Shown here: in pieces, positions 27,963 through 36,471 of the stretch
Layout of the letters: each line of letters opens with the position of its first letter
Numbering within the stretch: the first letter of the stretch is position 1
Assembly: GCA_050187175.1 (NCBI GenBank)
Contig: JBFWXS010000013.1
Span: 1-64,000 of the forward strand
Length of the DNA stretch: 64,000 bases
DNA from: Zeimonas sp050187175
GTDB lineage: Bacteria > Pseudomonadota > Gammaproteobacteria > Burkholderiales > Burkholderiaceae_E
Direction: 5' to 3'
Position numbers and translations under genes: made by a program
Notes under the pieces: model-generated
Told to the model about the DNA's origin: nothing
The model's database searches: none
What the model saw: only the letters and a program-made list of their open reading frames with translations

Positions 27963-28988
27963 ATGACAGAGCCGCCGCCAGCCATTGATCTGGAGCGCCT
28001 CGCACCATGGCTGAGGCAGCATGTTGCCGAGCTCGGAGAGCCTCGCGCTGTCCGGCAGTTTCGAGGCGGGCTGTCGAATCCCACTTACCTCATCGACGGA
28101 GCGGACGGTTGCTGCGTTCTGCGCAAGCAGCCGCCCGGCGAGCTGCTGCCGTCTGCGCACGCGGTCGACCGCGAGTACCAGGTCCTGGACGCGCTGCGCG
28201 ATACCGACATGCCCGTGCCGCGCGTGATTGCGATGTGCACCGATCGCGCGGTGCTCGGCACGCTGTTCTATGTCATGGACTACGTTCCGGGCCGCGTTTT
28301 CTCGGACCCGGCGCTTGGCGCCTGCGCGGCGGAAGAACGTTCCGAAGTCTATGCCGCACTGGCGAAGTCCCTTGCCGTTCTGCACGGCATCGATCATCGG
28401 AAGGCGGGACTGGCGGAATACGGCCGCCAGGAACAGTATCTCGCCAGGCAGGTCAAGCGCTGGAAGCGCCAGTTCGACGCGGCCGCTGTTCCTTCGAGCG
28501 AAATGGAATCGCTGGCGGCCTGGCTGGCAGCGCACCTGCCGGCGTCGGATGCAAGCGGCGACGGCTCGACGATCGTTCACGGGGACTACCGGCTCGGCAA
28601 TGCGATCTTCGATTCGCATCGTCCCCGCGTCGCCGCCATCCTCGACTGGGAGCTTTCGACGATAGGACATCCGTTCTCCGATCTGGCCTACTGCTGCATC
28701 GCCTGGCGCCTGCCGCCGGAGATGCGCGGACTCGAAGGCGTCGACAAGCCGGGGCTGCCGGATGAGGCCGAGTTCCGACGCGCTTACTGCGAAGCCGCCG
28801 GCCGCGCCGATCTGCCTGGATTCGAGTTCTTCATGGCGTTTGCGATGTTCAGGCTCGCGGCCATCCTGGCCGGCGTGTACCGGCGCGCGATCAACGGCAA
28901 CGCAGCCGATTCGTCGGCTGCGGAAGACGCCATTCGCCGATTCGGCGCCATCAGCAGGCGCGCGTGGCGCATCGCCACGGCGGCCTGA
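27963..28988 (+). CDS. APH-type phosphotransferase (ACAD10/11 kinase-domain-like)
   Basis: 341 residues. Kinase-fold motifs are the N-terminal RQFRGGLSNPTYLI, catalytic HGDYRLGNAIFD (Asp and Asn) and metal-binding LDWELSTIGHP. Relatives usually sit beside acyl-CoA dehydrogenases, and the mammalian ACAD10/11 kinases phosphorylate hydroxy-acyl substrates. Here it lies directly before a CoA-transferase remnant, consistent with activation of a hydroxy-acid intermediate. It is not expected to be an antibiotic-resistance enzyme. Confidence 0.85.
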   Translation: MTEPPPAIDLERLAPWLRQHVAELGEPRAVRQFRGGLSNPTYLIDGADGCCVLRKQPPGELLPSAHAVDREYQVLDALRDTDMPVPRVIAMCTDRAVLGTLFYVMDYVPGRVFSDPALGACAAEERSEVYAALAKSLAVLHGIDHRKAGLAEYGRQEQYLARQVKRWKRQFDAAAVPSSEMESLAAWLAAHLPASDASGDGSTIVHGDYRLGNAIFDSHRPRVAAILDWELSTIGHPFSDLAYCCIAWRLPPEMRGLEGVDKPGLPDEAEFRRAYCEAAGRADLPGFEFFMAFAMFRLAAILAGVYRRAINGNAADSSAAEDAIRRFGAISRRAWRIATAA

Positions 28989-29054
28989 ACGGCTGCGGTG
29001 GAGCGACATGCATTCGAGCGACTCAGCGCGAAGCCGCAGCGGGGAGACAGCAGC

Positions 29055-29868
29055 ATGAGCTCTCCGAAACAGGCGCTTTCCCATATCCGTGTGCTCGACC
29101 TGAGCCGCGTGCTCGCCGGCCCCTGGTGCACGCAGAATCTGGCCGATCTGGGCGCGGAGGTCATCAAGGTGGAGAAGCCCGGGGTCGGCGACGATGCCCG
29201 GGCGTGGGGCCCGCCGTGGCTGAAGGACGGCAACGGCGACGACACCGCCGATTCCGGCTACTACGCGGCCGCGAACCGGGGCAAGAAGTCGATCACGGTC
29301 GATATCGCCGACGTCCTGACTGGCATGTACGCCACCGTCGCCATCCTGGCGGCGCTCAATCACCGGAGCGTGACGGGCCGCGGTCAGTACATCGACATGG
29401 CGCTGCTGGACTGCATCGTCGCGTTCGGCGGCAATCAGGCCGTCAACTATCTGATCAGCGGCAAGGTGCCAGGGCGCTACGGGAACGCGCACGCCAATCT
29501 GGTTCCGTACGAGGCCTTCACGTGCATCGATGGCCATGTGATCGTCGCGGTCGGAAACGACGCGCAGTGGCGGCGCTATTGCGACGCAATCGGCCGACTC
29601 GATCTGGGCGCCGACCCCAGGTTCGCTTCCATGACCGGCAGAGTGATGCATCGCGACAGCCTGCTGCCCGCCTTACGCAGCACGATGGGCACGCGGCGAC
29701 GGGGGGCGGCAGCCGAGCCTGGCGAGTCCGCTGCGGCTGTGCGGGACGCCGCCCGACTATCGGCAGGCGGCGCCGCTGTTAGGCGAACACACTGATGCGG
29801 TGCTGGCTGAAGTGCTGGGGTGCTCGGCGGAGAAGATCCAGGGTCTGCGGAATCAAGGGGTCATCTAA
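29055..29868 (+). pseudogene. CaiB/BaiF CoA-transferase, degraded by two deletions
   Basis: The start is good (GGGGAGA then ATG; SHIRVLDLSRVLAGPWCTQ). Two lesions are visible. Near 29310 ITVDIA joins directly to DVLTGMYATVAIL; about 85 family residues, including the stretch that normally holds the catalytic Asp region, are missing in frame. Near 29690-29715 a second loss shifts the frame, so the original frame stops at 29795. The family C-terminus (ASPLRLCGTPPDYRQ, LLGEHTDAVLAEVLG, GLRNQGVI) continues in the +1 frame to the TAA at 29866. The intact family length is about 400 residues. Confidence 0.88.
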
Positions 29869-29914
29869 TGCGTTTCGCTGCGTGCGCATGGCAGGGTCGG
29901 GCGCCGTGCTTACG

Positions 29915-30346
29915 TCAGCTTCTGCACTCAGCGGGAACGTATCGGTCCAAAGCAGCGGTCGTACATCTCCAAACGAGCGCCCCTTCCGAGCCCGAGAGCG
30001 CAGGAGTGAGTACAAGCACGACCCCTTTCGCAGCCGCGCTCATCGTAATCGTGATCGTCCCTGCTCCCGAGCTACCGCAAGTCATCGACGCCAAGTTTGC
30101 GCCTGCGGGCACGTTGAAATCCACATTGGCGCACGCGGATGCGTCGAGTACGCCGCCACCGTTATACACATTCTCGGCGATGCTTACCTTGGCAATACTC
30201 GCGAATGCCAGCCCTTCACTGACGCGAGCCCGGACCGCATATTCCTGATAGCTAGTCACCGACATTGCTCCAAGTATTCCGATGATCGCGACAACGATCA
30301 TCAACTCGATAAGCGTGAAACCCGCACACTGCGCTCTACTCTTCAC
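29915..30346 (-). CDS. Type IV pilin-like protein (second pilin)
   Basis: 143 residues from a GTG start. The type III signal is KSRAQCAG with cleavage before FTLIELMIVVAIIGIL; Glu5 is conserved. A C-terminal Cys pair (about residues 84/132) would form the D-loop disulfide. GTG is chosen because CAGGG precedes it at good distance and it gives a normal 9-residue leader. It lies downstream of pilA but beyond a terminator, so it may be expressed at lower level or from its own promoter. A minor or alternative pilin. Confidence 0.85.
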   Translation of the reverse strand: MKSRAQCAGFTLIELMIVVAIIGILGAMSVTSYQEYAVRARVSEGLAFASIAKVSIAENVYNGGGVLDASACANVDFNVPAGANLASMTCGSSGAGTITITMSAAAKGVVLVLTPALSGSEGALVWRCTTAALDRYVPAECRS

Positions 30347-30486
30347 GATTGACACCCTGCCGTAGATCTCGATGAGAAGCCTTCCTCTCTTCAAGAGCAC
30401 GTTCCGTGCCATGCGACAACAATCCATCCAACGCGTTGCCTCACCCTCTGCTGCGCAGAAACCCGCGTAAATGCGGCCTTCGAAAA

Positions 30487-30516
30487 TCAAAAAAGGCGTG
30501 CCTTTCGGCACGCCTT
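30487..30516 (-). terminator. Rho-independent terminator of pilA
   Basis: On the minus strand the 10-bp stem AAGGCGTGCC pairs with GGCACGCCTT around a GAAA tetraloop and is followed by a T run (30489-30494). It lies 38 bp past the pilA stop and before the second pilin gene. Confidence 0.93.
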
Positions 30517-30554
30517 CTGCTTGATTGAGTACTTGTGTTTCTAGATCAATTCAA

Positions 30555-31004
30555 TCAAGCGCGGCACTGAGCAGGAACATACTTGTTGTTCGTCGCAGGG
30601 GTATCCACTGCGCAGGTCCACGTGATCGGATCGCTGCCCGTGCCGCCCGTCGCCGGAGTCAGACGCAGCACGACGCCTTTGCCAGCTGCACCCATGGTAA
30701 CGGTGATGATGCCGGTAGCGTCCGCGCACGTCACGCTAGCAACAGAGCCGGTGACAGCCAGGTCGGTAACCCCACGGCACGAGCCGGCGCCGATCGTTCC
30801 GCCCAGGGTGCTCGAGACGTTCTCTGCGACCGTCACCTTCATGCCACTCGCCAGGCTCAGACCTTCGGTCACTCGCGCCCGCACGGTGTAATCCTGATAC
30901 GCCGGCAGCGCCACCGCCGCCAAGATGCCGATGATCGCCACGACGATCATCAGTTCGATCAGCGTAAAACCCTGCTGGGCCTTTTTGAACACTTGCGATT
31001 TCAT
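30555..31004 (-). CDS. pilA: Major type IV pilin
   Basis: 149 residues. Leader MKSQVFKKAQQG, then mature FTLIELMIVVAIIGILAAVALPAYQDYTVRARV, the classic N-terminal helix with Glu5. The C-terminal disulfide region is CAVDTPATNNKYVPAQC. Processed by PilD and assembled into retractile pili controlled by the Chp system encoded 12 kb away. GGGAG precedes the ATG. Expression is predicted to be sigma-54-dependent (see promoter) and to end at the adjacent terminator. Confidence 0.96.
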   Translation of the reverse strand: MKSQVFKKAQQGFTLIELMIVVAIIGILAAVALPAYQDYTVRARVTEGLSLASGMKVTVAENVSSTLGGTIGAGSCRGVTDLAVTGSVASVTCADATGIITVTMGAAGKGVVLRLTPATGGTGSDPITWTCAVDTPATNNKYVPAQCRA

Positions 31005-31067
31005 ATTGACTCCCGATGTGGGTGAATGAAAGACGGTCGAATCTCGCTCGACTCGGGCTACTTGAAC

Positions 31068-31082
31068 GCAGGCATCGTGCCA
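31068..31082 (-). promoter_or_regulatory. Sigma-54 (RpoN) promoter of pilA
   Basis: Minus strand reads TGGCAC-GATGC-CTGC against consensus TGGCAC-N5-TTGC, a single mismatch, with GG and GC at the required -24/-12 spacing. It lies about 64 bp upstream of the pilA ATG, leaving a 5' leader of roughly 50 nt. Pseudomonas pilA is RpoN/PilR-dependent, so the same control is inferred. Confidence 0.85.
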
Positions 31083-31277
31083 TTGCTTGCGACCGGCTCC
31101 TGACAGCCGATGAACGGCAGTGCAGGAGGCATTCCGTGCGATATGTCACGGATTGTCGGCTCACCGGCAGTGCACGCAGCGACACAGGTCAAGCCAGCGC
31201 TTCGCAGCAGCGTCCTACAGTGACGCGTTTCGTCAGCCTGGAACTGTCGAAAAGCGGCAGGGAAACCCGCCTATCCG

Positions 31278-32042
31278 CTACAGCTCCAGCTCATCGCCGC
31301 GCGCCAGAATGCGCGGCGAGAAGCGCCCGGCCCAGGCCTCGATCTCGCGCGCGATGGTGGCGGCGTCCGAAGGCTTCAGATGCGTGATGAGGATCTCAGG
31401 CTCGCGCTGCAGCTTGGCCAGCTCCTGGCTGAGCTGGATCGGGAACAGGTGCTTGGCGGTCATCGCCAGGTCCTGCTCGCGATTGGTGAAGGCGGTTTCG
31501 ATGATCAGGTACTTCAGGTTGTCGACGCCGTTGACCTGCCGCCAGAACTCGTCGTTCGGGCCGGTGTCGCCGGAGAAGACGAGCGCGGCATCGCGGTTGT
31601 ACAGGTGGTAGGCGAGCGCCGGTACGGTGTGGCTGGCGGCGAGCGCGCGTACCCAGCGGCCGTCCACTTCAACCACCGAGCCGATCGATAGCGGCTCGAA
31701 CTTCATCCATGGGCGGTCGTAGTGCGGGATCTCGGTGAAGTCGGGCCAGATCACCCAGTTGAAGATGTGCGTCTTCAGCGCTTCGATGGTCTCGGGCAGC
31801 GCATGCACGGTCAGCGGCTTCTGTCGCATGGCGCCGACCGAGTCGACCAGCAGCGGCAGCGCCGCGATGTGATCGAGATGCGAATGAGTGAGGAAGACGT
31901 GATCGACGGCCGCAAGCTCGTCCACTGTCAGGTCCTCGACCCCCGTTCCCGCGTCGAGCAGGATGTCGTGGTCGACCAGAAATGAAGTGGTCCGGGCGCG
32001 GGCGCCGATGCCTCCGCTACATCCCAGGACTCGAACCTTCAT
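31278..32042 (-). CDS. Metallo-beta-lactamase-fold cyclic nucleotide phosphodiesterase-like protein
   Basis: 254 residues. MBL-fold metal ligands are THSHLDH (about residues 72-78), ASHTVPALAY, SGDTGPND and ITHLKPSD. The pattern resembles class II/Lactamase_B_2 3',5'-cyclic nucleotide phosphodiesterases. The start overlaps the 3' end of the adenylate cyclase gene by 26 bp, so synthesis and breakdown of cAMP are probably encoded on one transcript. Alternative: an MBL hydrolase of unrelated substrate; the context favours cAMP. Confidence 0.8.
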   Translation of the reverse strand: MKVRVLGCSGGIGARARTTSFLVDHDILLDAGTGVEDLTVDELAAVDHVFLTHSHLDHIAALPLLVDSVGAMRQKPLTVHALPETIEALKTHIFNWVIWPDFTEIPHYDRPWMKFEPLSIGSVVEVDGRWVRALAASHTVPALAYHLYNRDAALVFSGDTGPNDEFWRQVNGVDNLKYLIIETAFTNREQDLAMTAKHLFPIQLSQELAKLQREPEILITHLKPSDAATIAREIEAWAGRFSPRILARGDELEL

Positions 32043-34032
32043 GCAACGCTTCCCTGGCGTTTGTCGGCGCGGCTTGGTTCGCCTTCTTCGACGGTCCGAT
32101 CGATTCTGCGTTGGCGTTGCGCGCCATCACCTTGGGCACGAACACTCTGACCGATTCGACCCGTCCGGCCACCGCGACCCGGTCCAGCTCGAGGAACAGA
32201 TGCTGGCGGCACTGGCCCGCGGTGGTTTCGCCTACGATGATCGGCACCTCGTAGTGCTTGGTCAAGCCCTCCAGCCGCGATGCGAGGTTTACGGCATCCC
32301 CGATGACGGTGTAGGCGCGCCGCAGCGTCGAACCCATGTCGCCGACGCGGACGATGCCGGTATTGATGCCGATGCCGATCGCCAGCGGCGGCTGGCCGCG
32401 CGCGACGAAGCGCTCCGACATCCGCTGCGCTGCGGCCTGCATGGCCATGGCCGCGGCCACGGCGTGGTCGGCGTGCGAGGGATCCTCGAGGGGGGCGCCC
32501 CAGAAGGCCATCACCGCGTCGCCCATGTACTTATCGACGGTGCCGCGGTGCGCGTGGATGATCTCGGTCATCCCGGTGAGGAAGGTGTTCAGATATTCGC
32601 GCAGCGCGCCGGGCTCCATCGTCTCGGCGATGCGGGTGAAGCCGCGGATGTCGGCGAACAGGATCGACAGCTCGCGGTTGCTGCTCTCCAGCGACTGCCA
32701 GCTGGCCGGGTCGCGCGCCATCTGCTCGACCAGCGCGGGCGATACGTACTCGCCGAACAGCTGCACGACGGCGCGGCGGGCGCGCCCCTCGGCGAACCAG
32801 CCGACGATGACGTTGAACACGCCGACGGCCAGCACCGCCGCCAGTGCGCCCGACAGCGGCAGCACCAGGCCGGCGTTGCCGTAGGCGATGGCGTTGCCGC
32901 CGATCAGCATCAGCAGCGCCACTGCGCAGGCCAGCACGGCGCCAATGACGCCTAGCGCCGGCAGCACGGCCGCCAGCAGGCCGCCGACCGCCGCGGTGAC
33001 CGCCGCGCCGAGCAGCGGCGCCTCCGCCAGGCGCTGCTTGAGCCGCCCGTCCAAAGCGCCGGCGATCAGCGACGCGTGGATCTCGACCCCCGGAAACACC
33101 TCGCTGACCGGCGTGGCGCGCAGGTCGGTCTGGCCCGGCGCGGTGGTGCCGACCAGGACGATGCGATCGTGCAGCAGCGACCAGTCGACGCGGTCGTTCA
33201 GCACGTCGGTCGCCGACAGATAGCGGAAATGCCCGCCGGCCGGGCCGCCGCGGCCGGCGACCGGGGCCATGGCCGTGAAGCCGACCGACACCGGGATGTC
33301 GACCGCGCCGCGCCGGCCGTCCAGCACCAGGCGGTCGGGGCGCGCCGTCACGGTGGCGTCGCCCAGGTACTGGCGCAGCACGGCCACCGCCAGCGACTCG
33401 TAGACGCCGTCGCCGAAGGTCGCCAGCAGCGGCAGCGCGCGGATGACGCCGTCCGGATCGAGGCCGCCGCCGAGGAAGGGATTGAAGAAGCCCGAGCCGC
33501 GCGCCGCCTGCTGCAGTTCGGGCAGGTTGGCGCCGAAGCCGCTCGCGTGGGTCACCAGCGGCGCCAGCTCGCGTGCCGTATCGCCGCTGAAGACCGGCTC
33601 GGGCAGCGCGCCGCTGGTGCGGCCGTCGCGGTCGCTGCTCAGGTAATAGCCGAGCACCACCGGCCGTCCTTCCAGGGCGGCGGCCAGGCGCTGGTCGTCG
33701 TCGCTGCCGGCCTGCGGTTCGGCGAACACCACGTCATAGCCGATGACGGCTGCCTTGCCGCGCTCGGCCAGCCGCGTCGTCAGCTCGGCGACCTTGGCCC
33801 GCGGCCAGGGCCAGCGCCCCTGCTCGCCCAGGCTGCGTTCGTCGATGTCGACGATGACGATCCGTTCGTCGAGCTGCGGGACCAGCAGCCGCTGCCGGCC
33901 GTCGTACATCTGCCGGTCGACGGCGCCGAACAGTCCGGACGAGCTGCCGACCAGTTCGGCCGCGGCGAACGCCAGCACGATCAGCAGCCCGGCGAGCGCC
34001 CGCCAGAGCCGGGATCGTTGCAGCGTAGACAC
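32017..34032 (-). CDS. CHASE2-domain class III adenylate cyclase
   Basis: 671 residues. TM1 (about 12-30) is followed by a periplasmic CHASE2 sensor (about 35-325, with VIVDIDERSLGEQGRWPWPR), then two or three TM helices (about 335-400). The cytosolic cyclase domain follows: FADIRGFT and GDAV supply the metal Asp residues, VDKYMGD the adenine Lys, and TVIGDAVNLASRLE the Asn/Arg. Lys plus Thr at the base-recognition positions indicates adenylate rather than guanylate cyclase. The GTG start has CGAGG upstream. The architecture resembles Pseudomonas CyaB only in its cyclase; the sensor is different. Confidence 0.9.
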   Translation of the reverse strand: MSTLQRSRLWRALAGLLIVLAFAAAELVGSSSGLFGAVDRQMYDGRQRLLVPQLDERIVIVDIDERSLGEQGRWPWPRAKVAELTTRLAERGKAAVIGYDVVFAEPQAGSDDDQRLAAALEGRPVVLGYYLSSDRDGRTSGALPEPVFSGDTARELAPLVTHASGFGANLPELQQAARGSGFFNPFLGGGLDPDGVIRALPLLATFGDGVYESLAVAVLRQYLGDATVTARPDRLVLDGRRGAVDIPVSVGFTAMAPVAGRGGPAGGHFRYLSATDVLNDRVDWSLLHDRIVLVGTTAPGQTDLRATPVSEVFPGVEIHASLIAGALDGRLKQRLAEAPLLGAAVTAAVGGLLAAVLPALGVIGAVLACAVALLMLIGGNAIAYGNAGLVLPLSGALAAVLAVGVFNVIVGWFAEGRARRAVVQLFGEYVSPALVEQMARDPASWQSLESSNRELSILFADIRGFTRIAETMEPGALREYLNTFLTGMTEIIHAHRGTVDKYMGDAVMAFWGAPLEDPSHADHAVAAAMAMQAAAQRMSERFVARGQPPLAIGIGINTGIVRVGDMGSTLRRAYTVIGDAVNLASRLEGLTKHYEVPIIVGETTAGQCRQHLFLELDRVAVAGRVESVRVFVPKVMARNANAESIGPSKKANQAAPTNAREALHEGSSPGM

Positions 34033-34045
34033 GGGAGCCTCGGCG

Positions 34046-34681
34046 TCAGCGTTCGAGGCGGAAGCGCATCATCACGCCGCCGAGCTCGATCAGATCGCCG
34101 TCATCCAGGCGATGTGCGGACAAGCCGGTCAACTGGCCGTTGACCTGCGGAAAACTCAGCCCCTCGAGGTGAGTCAGGTAGTAGCCGCCCTTGCGCCGCG
34201 AGATCACCGCCACCTGCTCGGGCTGCAGCGCGATGCGCGTGATCGCCCGGTCGACCTTCTGCGCACTGCCGGCGCGGGGTCCGTTCAGGAAGTCGACGCA
34301 GGCCGGCAGCAGGACGCCGTCGGCAGCCGGCTCGGCCGGGCCGGCGCGGTCGACGATGTAGCGCAGCCGGTAGATGCCGATGTCGATGACGTCGCCGCCC
34401 TGCAGCACCCGCTGCTTGACGTCCTCGCCGTTGACCAGCGTGCCGTTGCGGCTGCCCAGGTCGAGCAGCATGCTTTCGGTGTTGCGGGTGCGGATGAGCG
34501 CGTGCTCGCCGCTGACCGTCAGGTCGTCCAGCGGGATGTCATTGTAGGGACGGCGACCTATCGTCAGGCACTCCTTGAGTACCGGAACGATGCGCAGCGA
34601 CGACTGCCCGCTGGTCACCAGCAGGCGCATCGCGATCGTCGCTTCGCGGTCTTGCATTCCCGGATGTTCGGCATCGGCCAT
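34046..34681 (-). CDS. Tandem FHA-domain protein
   Basis: 211 residues with two forkhead-associated modules. The first has the core phosphothreonine-binding residues (IGRRPYNDIPLDD, SGEHALI, DLGSRNGTLVNG). The second is degenerate (ISRRKGGYYLTHL, VNGQ, LDDGDLIELGG). FHA domains bind phospho-Thr partners. First gene of the FHA-cyclase-phosphodiesterase operon, 13 nt before the cyclase. No Ser/Thr kinase gene is in the window, so the partner is unknown. Confidence 0.88.
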   Translation of the reverse strand: MADAEHPGMQDREATIAMRLLVTSGQSSLRIVPVLKECLTIGRRPYNDIPLDDLTVSGEHALIRTRNTESMLLDLGSRNGTLVNGEDVKQRVLQGGDVIDIGIYRLRYIVDRAGPAEPAADGVLLPACVDFLNGPRAGSAQKVDRAITRIALQPEQVAVISRRKGGYYLTHLEGLSFPQVNGQLTGLSAHRLDDGDLIELGGVMMRFRLER

Positions 34682-34810
34682 GCAACGAAGGCTACCGTCA
34701 CCAACGATCCCGCCCGAGGAACTATTTCATGAACGGCCGCCGCCTACCGCCGAGCGGCGCGGCTGCGCCAACCGGCGGCGAAACGGCGATCGGGGCGGCA
34801 GATTCGTCCG

Positions 34811-35542
34811 TCAGCGCTCAGCAGCCGGCGCGGCGGCCGCGTTCACCTTCTGCCGCCTCAGCATCAGACTGCCGAGCCCCAGCACGATCAACGCACCGAT
34901 CACGCCGCTGGACATGTCGAAGGCCTTGGCCGACATGCCGAGCGCGCTGCCGAAGCCGTGCGAGACGTCGTGGATGGCCGGATCGTCGACGAAGATCTCG
35001 CCGGCGATGAAACCGAGCAGCGCGGCGCCGGCCCAGACGATGACCGGGAAGCGCTCGATGACCTTCAGCAGCAGCGTGCTGCCGAAGATCACCAGCGGAA
35101 TGCTGATGGCCAGCCCCGCGATCAGCAGCACGTTGTTACCCATCGCGGCCGCGGCGACGGCGATGACGTTGTCCAGGCTCATCACCAGGTCGGCGATCAG
35201 GATGGTCCGCACGGCGGCGAACATGCCGCCGTTGCCGCCGTCCGCGCCGCCCTCCTCGCCTTCGGGCAGCAGCAGCGAGACGCCGATGTAGACCAGCAGG
35301 CCGCCGCCTATCATCTTCAGCCAGGGCATGCGCAGCAGCACGGCGGCCACCATGGTCAGCACGATCCGCATGGCGATGGCCGCGCCCGAACCGATGACGA
35401 TGGCCTTCTTCTGCTGCTTGGGCGGCAGAGCGCGCGCCGCCAGCGCGATGACGACGGCATTGTCGCCCGATAGCAGGATGTTCACCCACACGATCTGCAG
35501 CAGCGCCAGCCAGAAGCCGACCGATCCGAAACCGAGGTCCAT
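34811..35542 (-). CDS. TerC family integral membrane protein
   Basis: 243 residues with about seven membrane helices. Conserved membrane acidic motifs are LLSGDNAVVIALA (about residue 23) and ADLVMSLDNVIAVAAAA (about residue 117). The family is implicated in metal (manganese/calcium) export and tellurite tolerance. It begins 31 bp after sucD, too close for a yybP-ykoY riboswitch between them. The order sucC-sucD-terC-pilA is common in Burkholderiales. Confidence 0.92.
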   Translation of the reverse strand: MDLGFGSVGFWLALLQIVWVNILLSGDNAVVIALAARALPPKQQKKAIVIGSGAAIAMRIVLTMVAAVLLRMPWLKMIGGGLLVYIGVSLLLPEGEEGGADGGNGGMFAAVRTILIADLVMSLDNVIAVAAAAMGNNVLLIAGLAISIPLVIFGSTLLLKVIERFPVIVWAGAALLGFIAGEIFVDDPAIHDVSHGFGSALGMSAKAFDMSSGVIGALIVLGLGSLMLRRQKVNAAAAPAAER

Positions 35543-35573
35543 GCCAGTCTCCTCCCTACCCTGTAGTGCCGAT

Positions 35574-36455
35574 TCAGAGAACCGATTTCAGCAGCGAGCC
35601 CATCTCGGACGGGTTCTTCGTGACCTTGATGCCGCAGGCTTCCATCACTTCGAGCTTCTCCTGCGCGGTGCCCTTGCCGCCCGAGATGATCGCGCCGGCA
35701 TGGCCCATGCGCTTGCCCGGGGGCGCCGTGACGCCGGCGATGAAGCCGACGATGGGCTTCTTCATGTGGTCCTTGGCCCACTGCGCAGCCGTTTCCTCGT
35801 CGGAGCCGCCGATCTCGCCGATCATGACCACGGCGTCGGTCTCGGGATCGTCGTTGAACATCTTCAGCACGTCGATGTGCTTCAGCCCGTTCACCGGATC
35901 GCCGCCGATGCCGACCGCGCTCGACTGGCCCAGGCCCAGCGCCGTCAGCTGGCCGACCGCTTCGTAGGTCAGCGTGCCGGAGCGCGAGACGACGCCGATG
36001 CGGCCCTTGCGGTGGATGTGACCGGGCATGATGCCGATCTTCAGCTCGTCCGGCGTGATGACGCCGGGGCAGTTCGGCCCCAGCAGCAGCGTCTTGTGAT
36101 TGCCGCGGCGCATCTTGTCGCGCACGACGATCATGTCGCGCACCGGGATGCCCTCGGTGATGCAGATGACCAGGTCGAGGCCGGCTTCCACCGCCTCCCA
36201 GATCGCATCGGCGGCCCCCGCGGGCGGCACGTAGACGACCGACACGGTGGCGCCGGTCTGCTGCTTCGCGTCCTTCACGCTGGCGAAGATCGGAATCCCC
36301 TCGAAGCTCTCGCCGGCCTTCTTCGGGTTGACGCCGGCCACGAAGGCGGCCTTGCCGTTGGCGTAGTCGCGGCACATCCGCGTGTGGAACTGGCCGGTCT
36401 TGCCGGTGATCCCCTGCGTGATGACCTTGGTGTCCTTGTTGATCAGGATAGCCAT
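35574..36455 (-). CDS. sucD: Succinyl-CoA synthetase alpha subunit
   Basis: 293 residues. The Rossmann CoA-binding N-terminus (GITGKTGQFH), LGPNCPGVI and the phosphohistidine loop GKRMGHAGAIISGGKGTA are intact. With SucC it converts succinyl-CoA to succinate with ATP/GTP formation in the TCA cycle. Starts 16 nt after the sucC stop. Confidence 0.98.
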   Translation of the reverse strand: MAILINKDTKVITQGITGKTGQFHTRMCRDYANGKAAFVAGVNPKKAGESFEGIPIFASVKDAKQQTGATVSVVYVPPAGAADAIWEAVEAGLDLVICITEGIPVRDMIVVRDKMRRGNHKTLLLGPNCPGVITPDELKIGIMPGHIHRKGRIGVVSRSGTLTYEAVGQLTALGLGQSSAVGIGGDPVNGLKHIDVLKMFNDDPETDAVVMIGEIGGSDEETAAQWAKDHMKKPIVGFIAGVTAPPGKRMGHAGAIISGGKGTAQEKLEVMEACGIKVTKNPSEMGSLLKSVL

Positions 36456-36471
36456 TGAATGTGCTCCGTGT

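Noticed and set aside
27963..28988. Aminoglycoside resistance gene
   Set aside because: The kinase fold is shared, but the ACAD10/11-like pattern and catabolic context argue against antibiotic phosphorylation.
35543..35573. Manganese (yybP-ykoY) riboswitch before terC
   Set aside because: Only 31 bp separate sucD and terC, too short for the element.
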